NCBI RefSeq assembly: GCF_004217545.1
Contig: NZ_SHKY01000001.1
Coordinates: 6,076,001-6,140,000, forward strand
Direction of reading: 5' to 3'
DNA from: Krasilnikovia cinnamomea
Lineage (GTDB): Bacteria > Actinomycetota > Actinomycetes > Mycobacteriales > Micromonosporaceae
DNA length: 64,000 nucleotides
The stretch's first letter is position 1; every line of letters begins with the position of its first letter. Shown piece after piece: positions 8,239 to 15,940 of this stretch. The notes beneath the pieces were generated by a model. It was not told where the DNA came from. It did no database searches and saw only the letters and a program-made list of their open reading frames with translations. The position numbers were made by a program, and so were the translations under genes.

Positions 8239-8874
8239 CTACGGCAGATAGGTGCGGGAGCCGTGCCCGGTCAGTGCCGAGATGATGGCGTTCACATCCT
8301 TGCTGGCGATGGCGGCCAGGAGGCGCTCGTGCCGCTGCACCCCGTCCGCTGGTGCGGCGACCTCCGCCTCCCGGTGCAGATTGGCCGCCATGTAGAGCTG
8401 CAGCCGCACCAGGACCGACTCGTACAGCCGGCAGAGCTGACGATTGCCGCCGAGCGCGACCACCTCGACGTGGAATCTGCGGTGCGCGTCCGCGACCGCC
8501 GGGCGGTCGCCCGACTCGGTGGACTTGCGCATCGCGTCCAGCGCGTCCTGTAGTGCGGACAGGTCGGCGTCCGGCGGGATGCTCGCGGCCGCGTGCCGTT
8601 CGAGAACGGTACGGATCTCGTAGAGCTCGCGGACGTCGTCGCCGGACAGGGTGGCCACGCGTGCGCCGCGCCGCGGGACGTGTTCCACGAGCCCTCGCTG
8701 GGCCAGCAGCCGCAGGGCCTCGCGCAGCGGTCCGCGGCTGATGCCCAGCCGCCGCGTCAGCTGCTCCTCGACCAGGCGCTCGCCTGGATAGACGCGACCG
8801 CTGAGGATCTCGCGGCTGAGCCGGTCGAGGGCGAGATCGACGAGGCTCTGGCTCTGCAGCTTCCCGTCGCCCAC
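8239..8874 (-). CDS. GntR-family (FadR/FCD type) transcriptional regulator
   Basis: 211 residues: an N-terminal GntR winged helix (about 10-75; LVEEQLTRRLGISRGPLREALR) followed by an FCD all-helical ligand-binding domain (about 85-205; DAHRRFHVEVVALGGNRQL with metal-coordinating His/Asp positions). FCD regulators usually sense small carboxylates or amides and repress the adjacent operon. It is the first gene of the minus-strand biuret block, 70 bases before biuH, so biuret, triuret or allophanate is a reasonable effector, but this is inferred. The upstream 460-base region is shared with the riboswitch-controlled operon on the other strand. Confidence 0.88.
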   Translation of the reverse strand: MGDGKLQSQSLVDLALDRLSREILSGRVYPGERLVEEQLTRRLGISRGPLREALRLLAQRGLVEHVPRRGARVATLSGDDVRELYEIRTVLERHAAASIPPDADLSALQDALDAMRKSTESGDRPAVADAHRRFHVEVVALGGNRQLCRLYESVLVRLQLYMAANLHREAEVAAPADGVQRHERLLAAIASKDVNAIISALTGHGSRTYLP

Positions 8875-9007
8875 CTCTCGAGTGTGCCAGTCGTGCGCGT
8901 CGGCGGGATCGACGGCTCTGGGGGCCGCGCGGTGAGACCTTTCTTACCTGGCTGTAACAACCGTGACCCGCCGAGGTGACCGGCGGCCGGTGGAGTGGAC
9001 CACGACC

Positions 9008-9120
9008 CGCCGCACGGCGGGGCGCCCCTAGGGTTCCGCCGTCGGCGACGGGTCCGCGACCGAGAGGGGCAGGCGGGCCGACGAAGGCCCGTTCCACGGC
9101 GGGACAAAAACCCGGGAGGC
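9008..9120 (+). promoter_or_regulatory. guanidine-I (ykkC) riboswitch
   Basis: The hallmark segments of the ykkC/guanidine-I aptamer occur in order: CTAGGGTTCCG (9028-9038), GGTCCG...CGAGAGG (9050-9067, the two halves held by a small extra CGAC) and ACGG-CGGGACAAAAACCCGGG-AGG (9096-9119). Guanidine-I riboswitches are ON switches that bind free guanidinium and in many bacteria control urea/guanidine carboxylase-type operons, exactly the genes found downstream (permease, two DUF1989 proteins, carboxylase homologue, allophanate hydrolase). The aptamer ends ~215 bases before the first start codon, leaving room for the hairpins at 9202-9301. Confidence 0.9.
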
Positions 9121-9201
9121 CAGGTCGACCCGCAGCTCGCGGGTCCCGGTCCCGTGGAGTGCCGCCGATGCCTTACCGCTGATCCCTCGGAACACCCGTC
9201 A

Positions 9202-9301
9202 CCGCGTGGGCCCCACGCGGCGATGGCGCGTACCCCTGGGCCGCCGTGAAGGGCGGCCGCCGCCCCTCACGGCGGCCTTGAATCCCCGCCGTGCGGCGGG
9301 G
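9202..9301 (+). terminator. hairpin series forming the probable riboswitch expression platform
   Basis: Three strong inverted repeats follow the aptamer: 9202-9220 (CCGCGTGGG/CCCACGCGG), 9239-9277 (arms GGCCGCCGTGA/TCACGGCGGCC, with further pairing inside) and 9284-9301 (CCCCGCC/GGCGGGG with loop GTGC). The second is stable enough for transcription termination but lacks a U-tract, being followed by TTGAATCC. The third lies just before the AAAGG ribosome site of the permease. The segment CGGCGGGGCG in the third hairpin is also present at the 5' edge of the aptamer (9017-9026), so alternative pairing is possible. Function as platform is inferred. Confidence 0.55.
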
Positions 9302-9334
9302 CGCACCGCCTTCCCGCAACAGAAAGGCCGTCAG

Positions 9335-10873
9335 ATGGTCGCCGTCACCCCCACGGTCGCTGCGGACCGTACGGACACTGACAGCTCGGTGCTCGCCGAG
9401 TTCGGGTACCAGCAGCAACTGCACCGCAAGCTCGGTCCCTTCGCGGCGTTCGCGTCCGGGTTCTCCTTCGTCTCCATCCTCACCACGGTCTTCCAGCTGT
9501 TCGCCTTCGGGTTCGGCTTCGCCGGTCCCGCCTTCTTCTGGACCTGGCCGCTGGTCTTCTTCGGTCAGCTGATGGTCGCCCTGGTCTTCGCCGAGCTCGC
9601 CGTGCGGTACCCGATCTCGGGCTGCATCTACCAGTGGTCACGGCGGCTCTCCAACGGGATCACCGGCTGGTTCGCGGGGTGGTTCATGCTGATCGGTCAG
9701 ATCGTCAGCGTGGCCGCGGCCGCCATCGCACTGCAGGTGGTGCTGCCGTCGATCTGGCCGGGCTTCCAGGTGGTGTCCGGGGACCCGGCGCTCTCCTCGA
9801 CCAGCGGCGCCACCAACGCGGTGCTGCTCGGCGCCGTGCTGATCACGCTGACCACGGTCATCAACGCGGTCGGGGTGCGGGTGATGTCGCTGGTGAACAA
9901 CGTCGGCGTGGTCTGCGAGATCGCCGGTGTGATCCTGCTGGTCGCACTGCTGTTCCAGCACGCCGAGCGCGGCCCGTCCGTGGTCATGGACACCGGGCAC
10001 GCGGGCGGCAGCGGGTACGCCATGGCGTTTCTGGCTTCGGCGCTGATGGCCGCGTACGTCATGTACGGCTTCGACAGCGCCGGTGAGCTCGCCGAGGAGA
10101 CCCGTGCCCCGCGCCGTACCGCGCCGCGGGCCATCATCCGGGCGCTGGTGGTGTCCGGTATCGGTGGTGGCCTGCTGCTCATCGCCGGCCTGATGGCCGC
10201 GCCGAGTCTCACCGACGGCGAGCTGGCGGCCGGTGGCCTGCCGTACGTGGTAACCAGCCAGCTCGGCACCGGCCTGGGCCGGGCCCTGCTGGTGGACGTG
10301 GCGATCGCGGTGTTCGTGTGCACGCTGGCCATCCAGACCGCCGCCACCCGGCTGATGTTCTCGATGTCCCGCGACGGGGTGCTGCCGTTCTCCGCGCGGC
10401 TGGCCAGGGTGAACGACCGGACCGGCACCCCGCTGCTGCCAGCCGTGGTGATCGGGGTGCTGGCCGTCGCGATCCTGCTGGTCAATGTCGGTCAGGGCGC
10501 CCTGTTCACGGCCCTGACCAGCGTCGCGGTCGTCGTGGTGTATCTGGCGTACCTGCTGGTCACCCTTCCGGTGCTGGTGCGCCGGATGCGTGGCGGCTGG
10601 GCGTCGTCCGCCCCGGACGGCTATTTCGGACTGGGGCGCTGGGGTCTGCCGGTGAATCTGGCGGCGGTGCTGTTCGGCGCGTTCATGGTCGTCAACATGG
10701 CGTGGCCGCGGGAAGAGGTGTACAACCCGACCGGCGGACCCGCGTACCTGCGGTACTTCGCGGGGATCGCGCTGGCCGTGATCGTCGGGCTGGGCCTCGT
10801 CGCCTACGTCGGGCGCCACCGTCAGCGGCGCCCGAACGCCGCGGCGGCGATGCCGGGTGGTGCGGCCTCATGA
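9335..10873 (+). CDS. APC-superfamily permease of the guanidine/urea carboxylase operon
   Basis: A 512-residue amino-acid/polyamine-type permease with about 12 membrane segments. The region after a short hydrophilic start has the APC features: SGFSFVSILTTVFQLF, AELAVRYPISGCIYQW, the helix-6 area YGFDSAGELAEETRAPRR and the conserved FSMSRDGVLPFS loop. This group is common beside urea-carboxylase-associated genes and is presumed to import guanidine-related or amino compounds. The start at 9335 (MVAVTPTV) follows AAAGG; longer in-frame translation from 9206 would run through the riboswitch hairpins and is rejected. First gene of the riboswitch operon; its TGA overlaps the next ATG. Confidence 0.87.
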   Translation: MVAVTPTVAADRTDTDSSVLAEFGYQQQLHRKLGPFAAFASGFSFVSILTTVFQLFAFGFGFAGPAFFWTWPLVFFGQLMVALVFAELAVRYPISGCIYQWSRRLSNGITGWFAGWFMLIGQIVSVAAAAIALQVVLPSIWPGFQVVSGDPALSSTSGATNAVLLGAVLITLTTVINAVGVRVMSLVNNVGVVCEIAGVILLVALLFQHAERGPSVVMDTGHAGGSGYAMAFLASALMAAYVMYGFDSAGELAEETRAPRRTAPRAIIRALVVSGIGGGLLLIAGLMAAPSLTDGELAAGGLPYVVTSQLGTGLGRALLVDVAIAVFVCTLAIQTAATRLMFSMSRDGVLPFSARLARVNDRTGTPLLPAVVIGVLAVAILLVNVGQGALFTALTSVAVVVVYLAYLLVTLPVLVRRMRGGWASSAPDGYFGLGRWGLPVNLAAVLFGAFMVVNMAWPREEVYNPTGGPAYLRYFAGIALAVIVGLGLVAYVGRHRQRRPNAAAAMPGGAAS

Positions 10874-11586
10874 CCGAGGGATATCGGCACGACGTGCCCG
10901 GCGGGGCCGCCTGGTCGCTGACGCTCCGGCGTGGTTCGACCCTGCGGCTCGAGGCCCTCGGCACCGATGCGGTTGCCAGCATGCTGCTGTTCGCCGCCGC
11001 GAACCCGGGGGAGCGGCTGAACGTCCCGGACACGCTGAAGGCGCAGATGTCCGCCCGGATCACCCCGCCCATGGTGCTCATGTCCGACCTGGGCCGGGCC
11101 CTGGCGTCCGTCACCGGTTCCTCGCTGGACTGGCACGACGCGATCACGGGGCACAGCATCGACGCCGATCTGGACCGTTTCGGCCCTTCCGACTACGGCC
11201 GCGACCGCAACGGCTGGCGGCGCAGCGCCCGCAGCCTGCTGCTCGACGAGCTGTACGTGCACGGCCTGGGCGAGCGGGACCTGCATGCGTGCGTGAACTT
11301 CTTCGCCAAGGTGGCGCCCGCATCCGGTGAACGGGCGGCGCTGGCGTACGCGCCCGGGCACGCGGGCACCGGCGACTGGGTGCGCCTGCGCGCCGAGCTG
11401 GACCTGCTGGTGGTGCTGGCCACCGCGCCGCATCCCCTGGATCCGGCACCGCACTGGGACCCGGCCCCGGTCCGCGCCGACGTCGCCGCGGGTGAACCGG
11501 GCCCGATCCCGGCCGACGACCCCAGCATGACGTTTCGCGCCGAGTCCGCCCGCGCGCTGGCCGCCGCCGAAAGGAGCCTGCTTTGA
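10870..11586 (+). CDS. DUF1989 urea-amidolyase-associated protein 1, probable carboxyguanidine deiminase subunit
   Basis: 238 residues of the DUF1989 family (UAAP1 type), marked by GGAAWSLTLRRGSTLRLEA, the MLLFAAANPGERLNVPDTLKAQ block and the HACVNFF motif, which parallels NINFF in its partner. Two DUF1989 proteins were shown to form carboxyguanidine deiminase (CgdAB), converting carboxyguanidine to allophanate in guanidine-degrading bacteria; earlier annotations called them urea carboxylase-associated. The ATG overlaps the permease stop (ATGA) and the stop overlaps the TTG of the next gene, so translation is coupled. Which of the two is CgdA or CgdB I cannot assign safely. Confidence 0.82.
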   Translation: MTEGYRHDVPGGAAWSLTLRRGSTLRLEALGTDAVASMLLFAAANPGERLNVPDTLKAQMSARITPPMVLMSDLGRALASVTGSSLDWHDAITGHSIDADLDRFGPSDYGRDRNGWRRSARSLLLDELYVHGLGERDLHACVNFFAKVAPASGERAALAYAPGHAGTGDWVRLRAELDLLVVLATAPHPLDPAPHWDPAPVRADVAAGEPGPIPADDPSMTFRAESARALAAAERSLL

Positions 11587-12206
11587 CCGGTACCCGCGAA
11601 ACGTTGCGGCTGCTCGACGTGACCGTGGCCGCCGGGGACGGCTGGATCGGGGAGATCCCGGCCGGTGGCCGGCTGCGCATCGTCGACCTGCACGGCAACC
11701 AGGCCGTCGACACGCTCATCTACGACGCCCGGGACACGGCCAACCGGTACAGCGCGGTGGACACGGTCCGTGCGCAGGGGGCGGTCTACCTGACCACCGG
11801 GTCGGTGCTGCGCAGCGTCCGGCACGACCCGCTGGCGACCATCGTGGACGACACCTGCGGGCGGCACGACACCCTCGGCGGGGCCTGCGCCAAGGAGAGC
11901 AACGTGGTCCGCTACGGCGAACACACCCGCCACCAGCACGCCTGCCGCGCGACCTTCCTGCGCTACGCGGTCACCTACGGGCTGGACAAGCGCGACCTCA
12001 CCCACAACATCAACTTCTTCATGAACGTGCCGGTCACCCCCGACGGCGGACTCACCTTCGCGGACGGTGTCTCCGCGCCTGGCAAGCACGTCGAACTGCG
12101 TGCGGAACGGGACATCCTCGTGCTGATCAGCAACTGCCCTCAGCTGAACAATCCATGCAACGGCTACGACCCGACCCCGGTACGGCTGCTGGGGTGGGCG
12201 CGATGA
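11583..12206 (+). CDS. DUF1989 urea-amidolyase-associated protein 2, probable carboxyguanidine deiminase subunit
   Basis: 207 residues of the UAAP2-type DUF1989 family. Conserved blocks: RIVDLHGNQAVDTLIYDARD, VRAQGAVYLTTGSVLRS, VDDTCGRHDTLGGACAKESN (metal-ligand Cys/His cluster), NINFFMNVPVTPDGG, and ISNCPQLNNPCNGYDPTPVR. The start is TTG at 11583 with AAGGAG seven bases ahead, overlapping the previous stop; its own stop overlaps the ATG of the carboxylase homologue. With its partner it should convert carboxyguanidine to allophanate plus ammonia. The Cys/His positions look intact, so it is predicted functional. Confidence 0.85.
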   Translation: MTGTRETLRLLDVTVAAGDGWIGEIPAGGRLRIVDLHGNQAVDTLIYDARDTANRYSAVDTVRAQGAVYLTTGSVLRSVRHDPLATIVDDTCGRHDTLGGACAKESNVVRYGEHTRHQHACRATFLRYAVTYGLDKRDLTHNINFFMNVPVTPDGGLTFADGVSAPGKHVELRAERDILVLISNCPQLNNPCNGYDPTPVRLLGWAR

Positions 12207-14209
12207 CGGGCGCGTTCGAAATCCTCGTGCCGGGCATCCAGACCACCGTGCAGGACCTGCCCGGCCGGACCGGGCTGTGGGGGGTCGGGGTGCCGCCGTC
12301 GGGTGCCTGGGACGACCTGTCCTTCGGCCTCGCCAACCGGGCGGTCGGCAACCCGGCCGGGGCTGCCGGCCTGGAGGCGGTGCTGCGCGGGCCGAAGCTG
12401 CGCGTCCTCACCGACGCGGTGATCTGTGTGACCGGTGCCGCCACCGCGGCCACACTGGACGGCGTCGCGGTGACGCCCGGTCACCCGACACCGGTCGCGG
12501 CCGGGCAGGTCCTGGATCTCGGTCCCGCCAGGGGGCCGGGGTTGCGCAGCTACCTGGCCGTCCGGGGCGGACTCTCGGTGCCCGCGGCCCTCGGAAGTGC
12601 CGCCACGTTCCTGCTGGGCGGGTTCGGCGGGCACGAAGGGCGGGCGCTGGCCAAGGGCGACATCCTGCATGCGGGAACCTTGGTCGCGGCGGAGCCGTCC
12701 GAGGTGCTGCTGCCCGAGCTGACCGGCGACTGGCAGCTGCGGGTGGTGCCAGGCCCGCACGGCGCACCCGAGCACCTGTCCGAGGAAGGGATCGCCGAGC
12801 TGTTCGCCGCGCAGTGGCGGGTCGACCACCGCGCCGACCGTACCGGGGTGCGCCTGGCCGGGCCGAGCCCGCGCTGGGCCCGCAGCGACGGCGGCGACGC
12901 GGGGCTGCACCCCAGCAACATCCACGACAGTGCGTACCCGGTCGGCGGGATCATGATCTCGGGGGACACCCCGGTGATCGTCGGGCCGGACGGGCCCAGC
13001 CTCGGCGGTTTCGTGGTGGCCGCCGTGGTGATCCGGGCGGACCGGTGGAAACTCGCCCAGGCCCGCCCCGGCGACCGGATCCGGCTGGTCCCGGTGGCAC
13101 CCGAGGACGCCGACGCGGCCAACGAGGACCACCGGGCCCGGCTCGCGGGACAGCAGCCCCGGCCGCGCCCGGTCACCGTCCGCGACGGGCGACGGCCCGC
13201 GCCGCTGGCCGAGCTACCCGCCGACGGGGACCGACCGACGCTGACCGTACGGCGAGCCGGTGACCACCACGCGCTGGTGGAGGCCGGCCCGGCCGCCCTG
13301 GACCTCGCCGTGCGCCTGCGCATCCACCTGCTGGCCGGTGCGCTGGCCGGCGACGACCGCATCGTCGAAGCCGTGGAGGGGGTCCGTTCGTTGCTGCTCG
13401 CGGTCGACGAGCGGCGGCTGCCGTTGCCCGCACTGGCTGAACTGGTCGCGGCCGCGTGGGCCGGACTGCCCGATCCACGTACGGTGGAGCTGACCGCCCG
13501 CGAGGTCACCATGCCGATCGCGTTCGACGACCCGTCGGTGCACGAGGCGATGGCCCGCTACCAGTCCGGGGTACGGCCCGACGCGCCGTGGTGTCCCGAC
13601 AACGTCGAGTTCATCCGGCGCATCAACGGGCTGGACCGGCGCGGGGACGTGTTCGACATCGTGCGCTCGGCGGCGTACCTGGTGGTGGGGCTCGGCGACG
13701 TCTATCTCGGCGCCCCCGTGGCGGTGCCCCTGGACCCGCGGCACCGGCTGGTCACCACCAAGTACAACCCGCCGCGTACCTGGACCCCGGCCAACGCGGT
13801 CGGCATCGGCGGCGTGTACCTGTGCGTGTACGGCATGGAAGGACCTGGCGGGTACCAGCTGGTCGGCCGCACCGTACCGGTATGGCGCTACGACCCGGAC
13901 AGCACCGATCCGCCGTGGCTGCTGCGGCAGTTCGACGTGCTGCGGTTCACCCCGGTGACCCCGCAGCGGCTGGTCGAGCTGCGCGCCGACATCGCTTCGG
14001 GCCGGTCGACGCTCGAGACCCGGCCGGTGACCCTGCGGCTGGCGGACCTGCTCGACACCGCGGACGCGGCGGCGTTCACCGCCCGGCGCGCCGAGGCGTT
14101 CGCCGCCGAACGCGACCGGTGGGCCGCCCAGGCGCTCTCGGCGGACGGTCCTGCGGGCGCCGGTGCGTTCGGCGAGCGCGCCCAGCAGCAGCCGGTGGGT
14201 GCCGCATGA
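12203..14209 (+). CDS. carboxyltransferase-only homologue of urea/guanidine carboxylase
   Basis: 668 residues containing only the two carboxyltransferase halves of urea carboxylase: an AHS2/KipA/PxpC-type domain (about 5-310; VPGIQTTVQDLPGRTGLWGV, HPSNIHDSAYPVGGIMISG) and an AHS1/KipI/PxpB-type domain (about 430-645; VFDIVRSAAYLVVGLGDVY, YGMEGPGGYQLVGRTVP). Full urea/guanidine carboxylases are about 1200 residues, with an N-terminal biotin carboxylase domain and a C-terminal biotin carrier carrying MKM. Neither is present: the ATG overlaps the previous stop and the protein ends without a biotin motif. It may use biotin carboxylase/carrier subunits encoded elsewhere, or do something biotin-independent. 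Its operon context points to carboxylation of guanidine (or urea). Confidence 0.85.
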   Translation: MTGAFEILVPGIQTTVQDLPGRTGLWGVGVPPSGAWDDLSFGLANRAVGNPAGAAGLEAVLRGPKLRVLTDAVICVTGAATAATLDGVAVTPGHPTPVAAGQVLDLGPARGPGLRSYLAVRGGLSVPAALGSAATFLLGGFGGHEGRALAKGDILHAGTLVAAEPSEVLLPELTGDWQLRVVPGPHGAPEHLSEEGIAELFAAQWRVDHRADRTGVRLAGPSPRWARSDGGDAGLHPSNIHDSAYPVGGIMISGDTPVIVGPDGPSLGGFVVAAVVIRADRWKLAQARPGDRIRLVPVAPEDADAANEDHRARLAGQQPRPRPVTVRDGRRPAPLAELPADGDRPTLTVRRAGDHHALVEAGPAALDLAVRLRIHLLAGALAGDDRIVEAVEGVRSLLLAVDERRLPLPALAELVAAAWAGLPDPRTVELTAREVTMPIAFDDPSVHEAMARYQSGVRPDAPWCPDNVEFIRRINGLDRRGDVFDIVRSAAYLVVGLGDVYLGAPVAVPLDPRHRLVTTKYNPPRTWTPANAVGIGGVYLCVYGMEGPGGYQLVGRTVPVWRYDPDSTDPPWLLRQFDVLRFTPVTPQRLVELRADIASGRSTLETRPVTLRLADLLDTADAAAFTARRAEAFAAERDRWAAQALSADGPAGAGAFGERAQQQPVGAA

Positions 14210-14243
14210 CCGGGTCCACCGAGCGCAGGCCCGGAGGTGGCGC

Positions 14244-15902
14244 ATGACGGCGACCGAACCGTGGCGCGACGCACCGGCGGCGGCCAGCCGGCAGCCCGTA
14301 TGGATCACGGAGCTGCCGGCTGACGAGGTGGACGCCTTCGCGGCCGCCGCCCCGGACGGGCCGCTGACCGGCCTGCGGTTCGGCATCAAGGACAACCTGG
14401 CCCTGGCGGGACATCCCACGACCGCCGCCTGTCCCGGGCTGGCCGACTCGATCGCCGCCACGTCCGCGGTCGCGGTGCAACGGCTCGTCGACGCGGGTGC
14501 CGTGCCGGTCGGCAAGACCAACATGGACCAGTTCGCCACCGGGCTCGTCGGAACCCGCAGCCCGTACGGTGCCTGCCACAGTGTGCACAGCCCGCAGCAC
14601 ATCAGCGGCGGCAGCAGCTCCGGCAGCGCGGTCGTCGTGGCGAGCGGGCTGGTACCGCTGGCCCTGGGTACCGACACCGCCGGTTCCGGCCGGGTGCCCG
14701 CCGCGTTCAATGGCATCGTCGGGATCAAGCCGACCCGAGGGCTCGTCTCCACCCGCGGGCTGCTGCCCGCATGCCGATCGCTGGACTGCGTCACCACCTT
14801 CACCCGTACGGTTGCCGAAGGCGCGGCGGCCCTGACCGTCCTCGCGCAGCCCGATCCGGGTGATCCCTGGTCGCGGCCCGCGCCGCCGGCCCCCGCCCCT
14901 GGGGTGGCGGCACGGATGCGGGTGGTCGCCGTGCCCGCCGGGGACCTCGACCTCGACCCGGTGCACCGGGTGGCGTGGGAGGAGGCGCTGCGCCGGCTCG
15001 ACACGGTGGCCGCCCACGTCGTACCGGTCGACGTGACCGCGTTCCTGGAGACGGCCCGGCTGCTGTACGGCGGACCCTGGCTGGCCGAACGGTGGGCCGC
15101 GTTCGGTGCGTACCTGTCCGCGCCCGGGGTGGATCCGACCGTGCGGGCCGTCGTCACCCCGGGCCGGGACGTGCCGGGGCCGGAGGTGTTCCGTGGGCTG
15201 GACCGGCTGGCGGGGCTGCGCCGGCGGACCGAGGCGGTCTGGCCGGACGTGGACGCCTTGATGCTGCCGGTCACCCCCGGGCATCCCACCCTGGCCGAGG
15301 TAGCCGCCGACCCGGTCGGGGTCAACAGCCGGCTGGGCACGTACACCAACTTCGTGAATCTGCTGGACCTGTGCGCCGTCGCCGTCCCGGCCGGCACCCG
15401 GCCGGACGGGCTGCCGTTCGGAGTGCAGTTCGTGGCGCCCGCCTTCGCCGACCGGCCCCTGCTCGACCTGGCCGCGGCGTGGTGCGGCGAACCGGTCGCC
15501 GCACCCTCCCCGGCCGCCGGGACCAGCCTGGTGGCGGTCGCGGGAGCGCACCTGAGCGGGATGCCGCTCAACCCGCAACTGGTGGAACTGGGTGGGCTGC
15601 TGCATGCCCGGGGACGCACCGCGCCGGGCTACCGGCTGTACCGGCTGCCGGGGCCGGGAGTGGCCCGGCCGGGACTGGTGTACACCGGCGACGGACCGGC
15701 CACCGGCATCGCGCTGGAGGTGTGGCAGGTGCCGCACCAGGCGGTGGGACGGCTACTCGACACCGTGCCGCCGCCGCTCTGCCTCGGCACCGTACGGCTG
15801 GACGACGGCACACCGGTCACCGGCTTCCTGGCCGGCGAGCACGGGGTGCGCGACGCGGTGGATGTCACCGCATCCGGCGGTTGGCGTGCGGCCTGCGGGT
15901 GA
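14244..15902 (+). CDS. atzF: allophanate hydrolase
   Basis: 552 residues. The amidase-signature domain (about 30-430) carries the full Ser-cisSer-Lys triad at K49 (GIKDN), S124 (GGSSSGS) and S148 (DTAGSGRVPAAFNG), with the family spacing of 75 and 24 residues. The C-terminal domain (about 435-545; GALLHARG-like LGGLLHARGRTAPGYRLY, GLVYTGDGPATGIALEVW, VTGFLAGEHGVRDA) matches the second domain of AtzF-type enzymes, which completes decarboxylation of the N-carboxycarbamate product. Reaction: allophanate to 2 NH3 and 2 CO2. GGAGG lies six bases before ATG 14244. It is the last gene of the riboswitch operon and the only allophanate-consuming enzyme seen here, so it should also serve the biuret branch. 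Confidence 0.92.
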   Translation: MTATEPWRDAPAAASRQPVWITELPADEVDAFAAAAPDGPLTGLRFGIKDNLALAGHPTTAACPGLADSIAATSAVAVQRLVDAGAVPVGKTNMDQFATGLVGTRSPYGACHSVHSPQHISGGSSSGSAVVVASGLVPLALGTDTAGSGRVPAAFNGIVGIKPTRGLVSTRGLLPACRSLDCVTTFTRTVAEGAAALTVLAQPDPGDPWSRPAPPAPAPGVAARMRVVAVPAGDLDLDPVHRVAWEEALRRLDTVAAHVVPVDVTAFLETARLLYGGPWLAERWAAFGAYLSAPGVDPTVRAVVTPGRDVPGPEVFRGLDRLAGLRRRTEAVWPDVDALMLPVTPGHPTLAEVAADPVGVNSRLGTYTNFVNLLDLCAVAVPAGTRPDGLPFGVQFVAPAFADRPLLDLAAAWCGEPVAAPSPAAGTSLVAVAGAHLSGMPLNPQLVELGGLLHARGRTAPGYRLYRLPGPGVARPGLVYTGDGPATGIALEVWQVPHQAVGRLLDTVPPPLCLGTVRLDDGTPVTGFLAGEHGVRDAVDVTASGGWRAACG

Positions 15903-15940
15903 ACGCCACCGTCGGGTCGTTCCTATCCCTTGCCCTCTCG

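Noticed and set aside
9206..9334. N-terminal extension of the APC permease
   Set aside because: Runs through leader hairpins with Arg/Pro-rich translation. The start with AAAGG at 9335 is preferred.
12155..12202. Upstream extension of the carboxylase homologue
   Set aside because: Lies inside the preceding DUF1989 gene; the ATGA-overlap start at 12203 is better and matches family N-termini.
13214..15619. 801-codon minus-strand open frame opposite the carboxylase homologue and allophanate hydrolase genes
   Set aside because: Arg/Ser/Gly/Pro-rich translation with no domain. It is the antisense shadow of genes with full catalytic motifs; GC3 bias keeps stops out of that frame.
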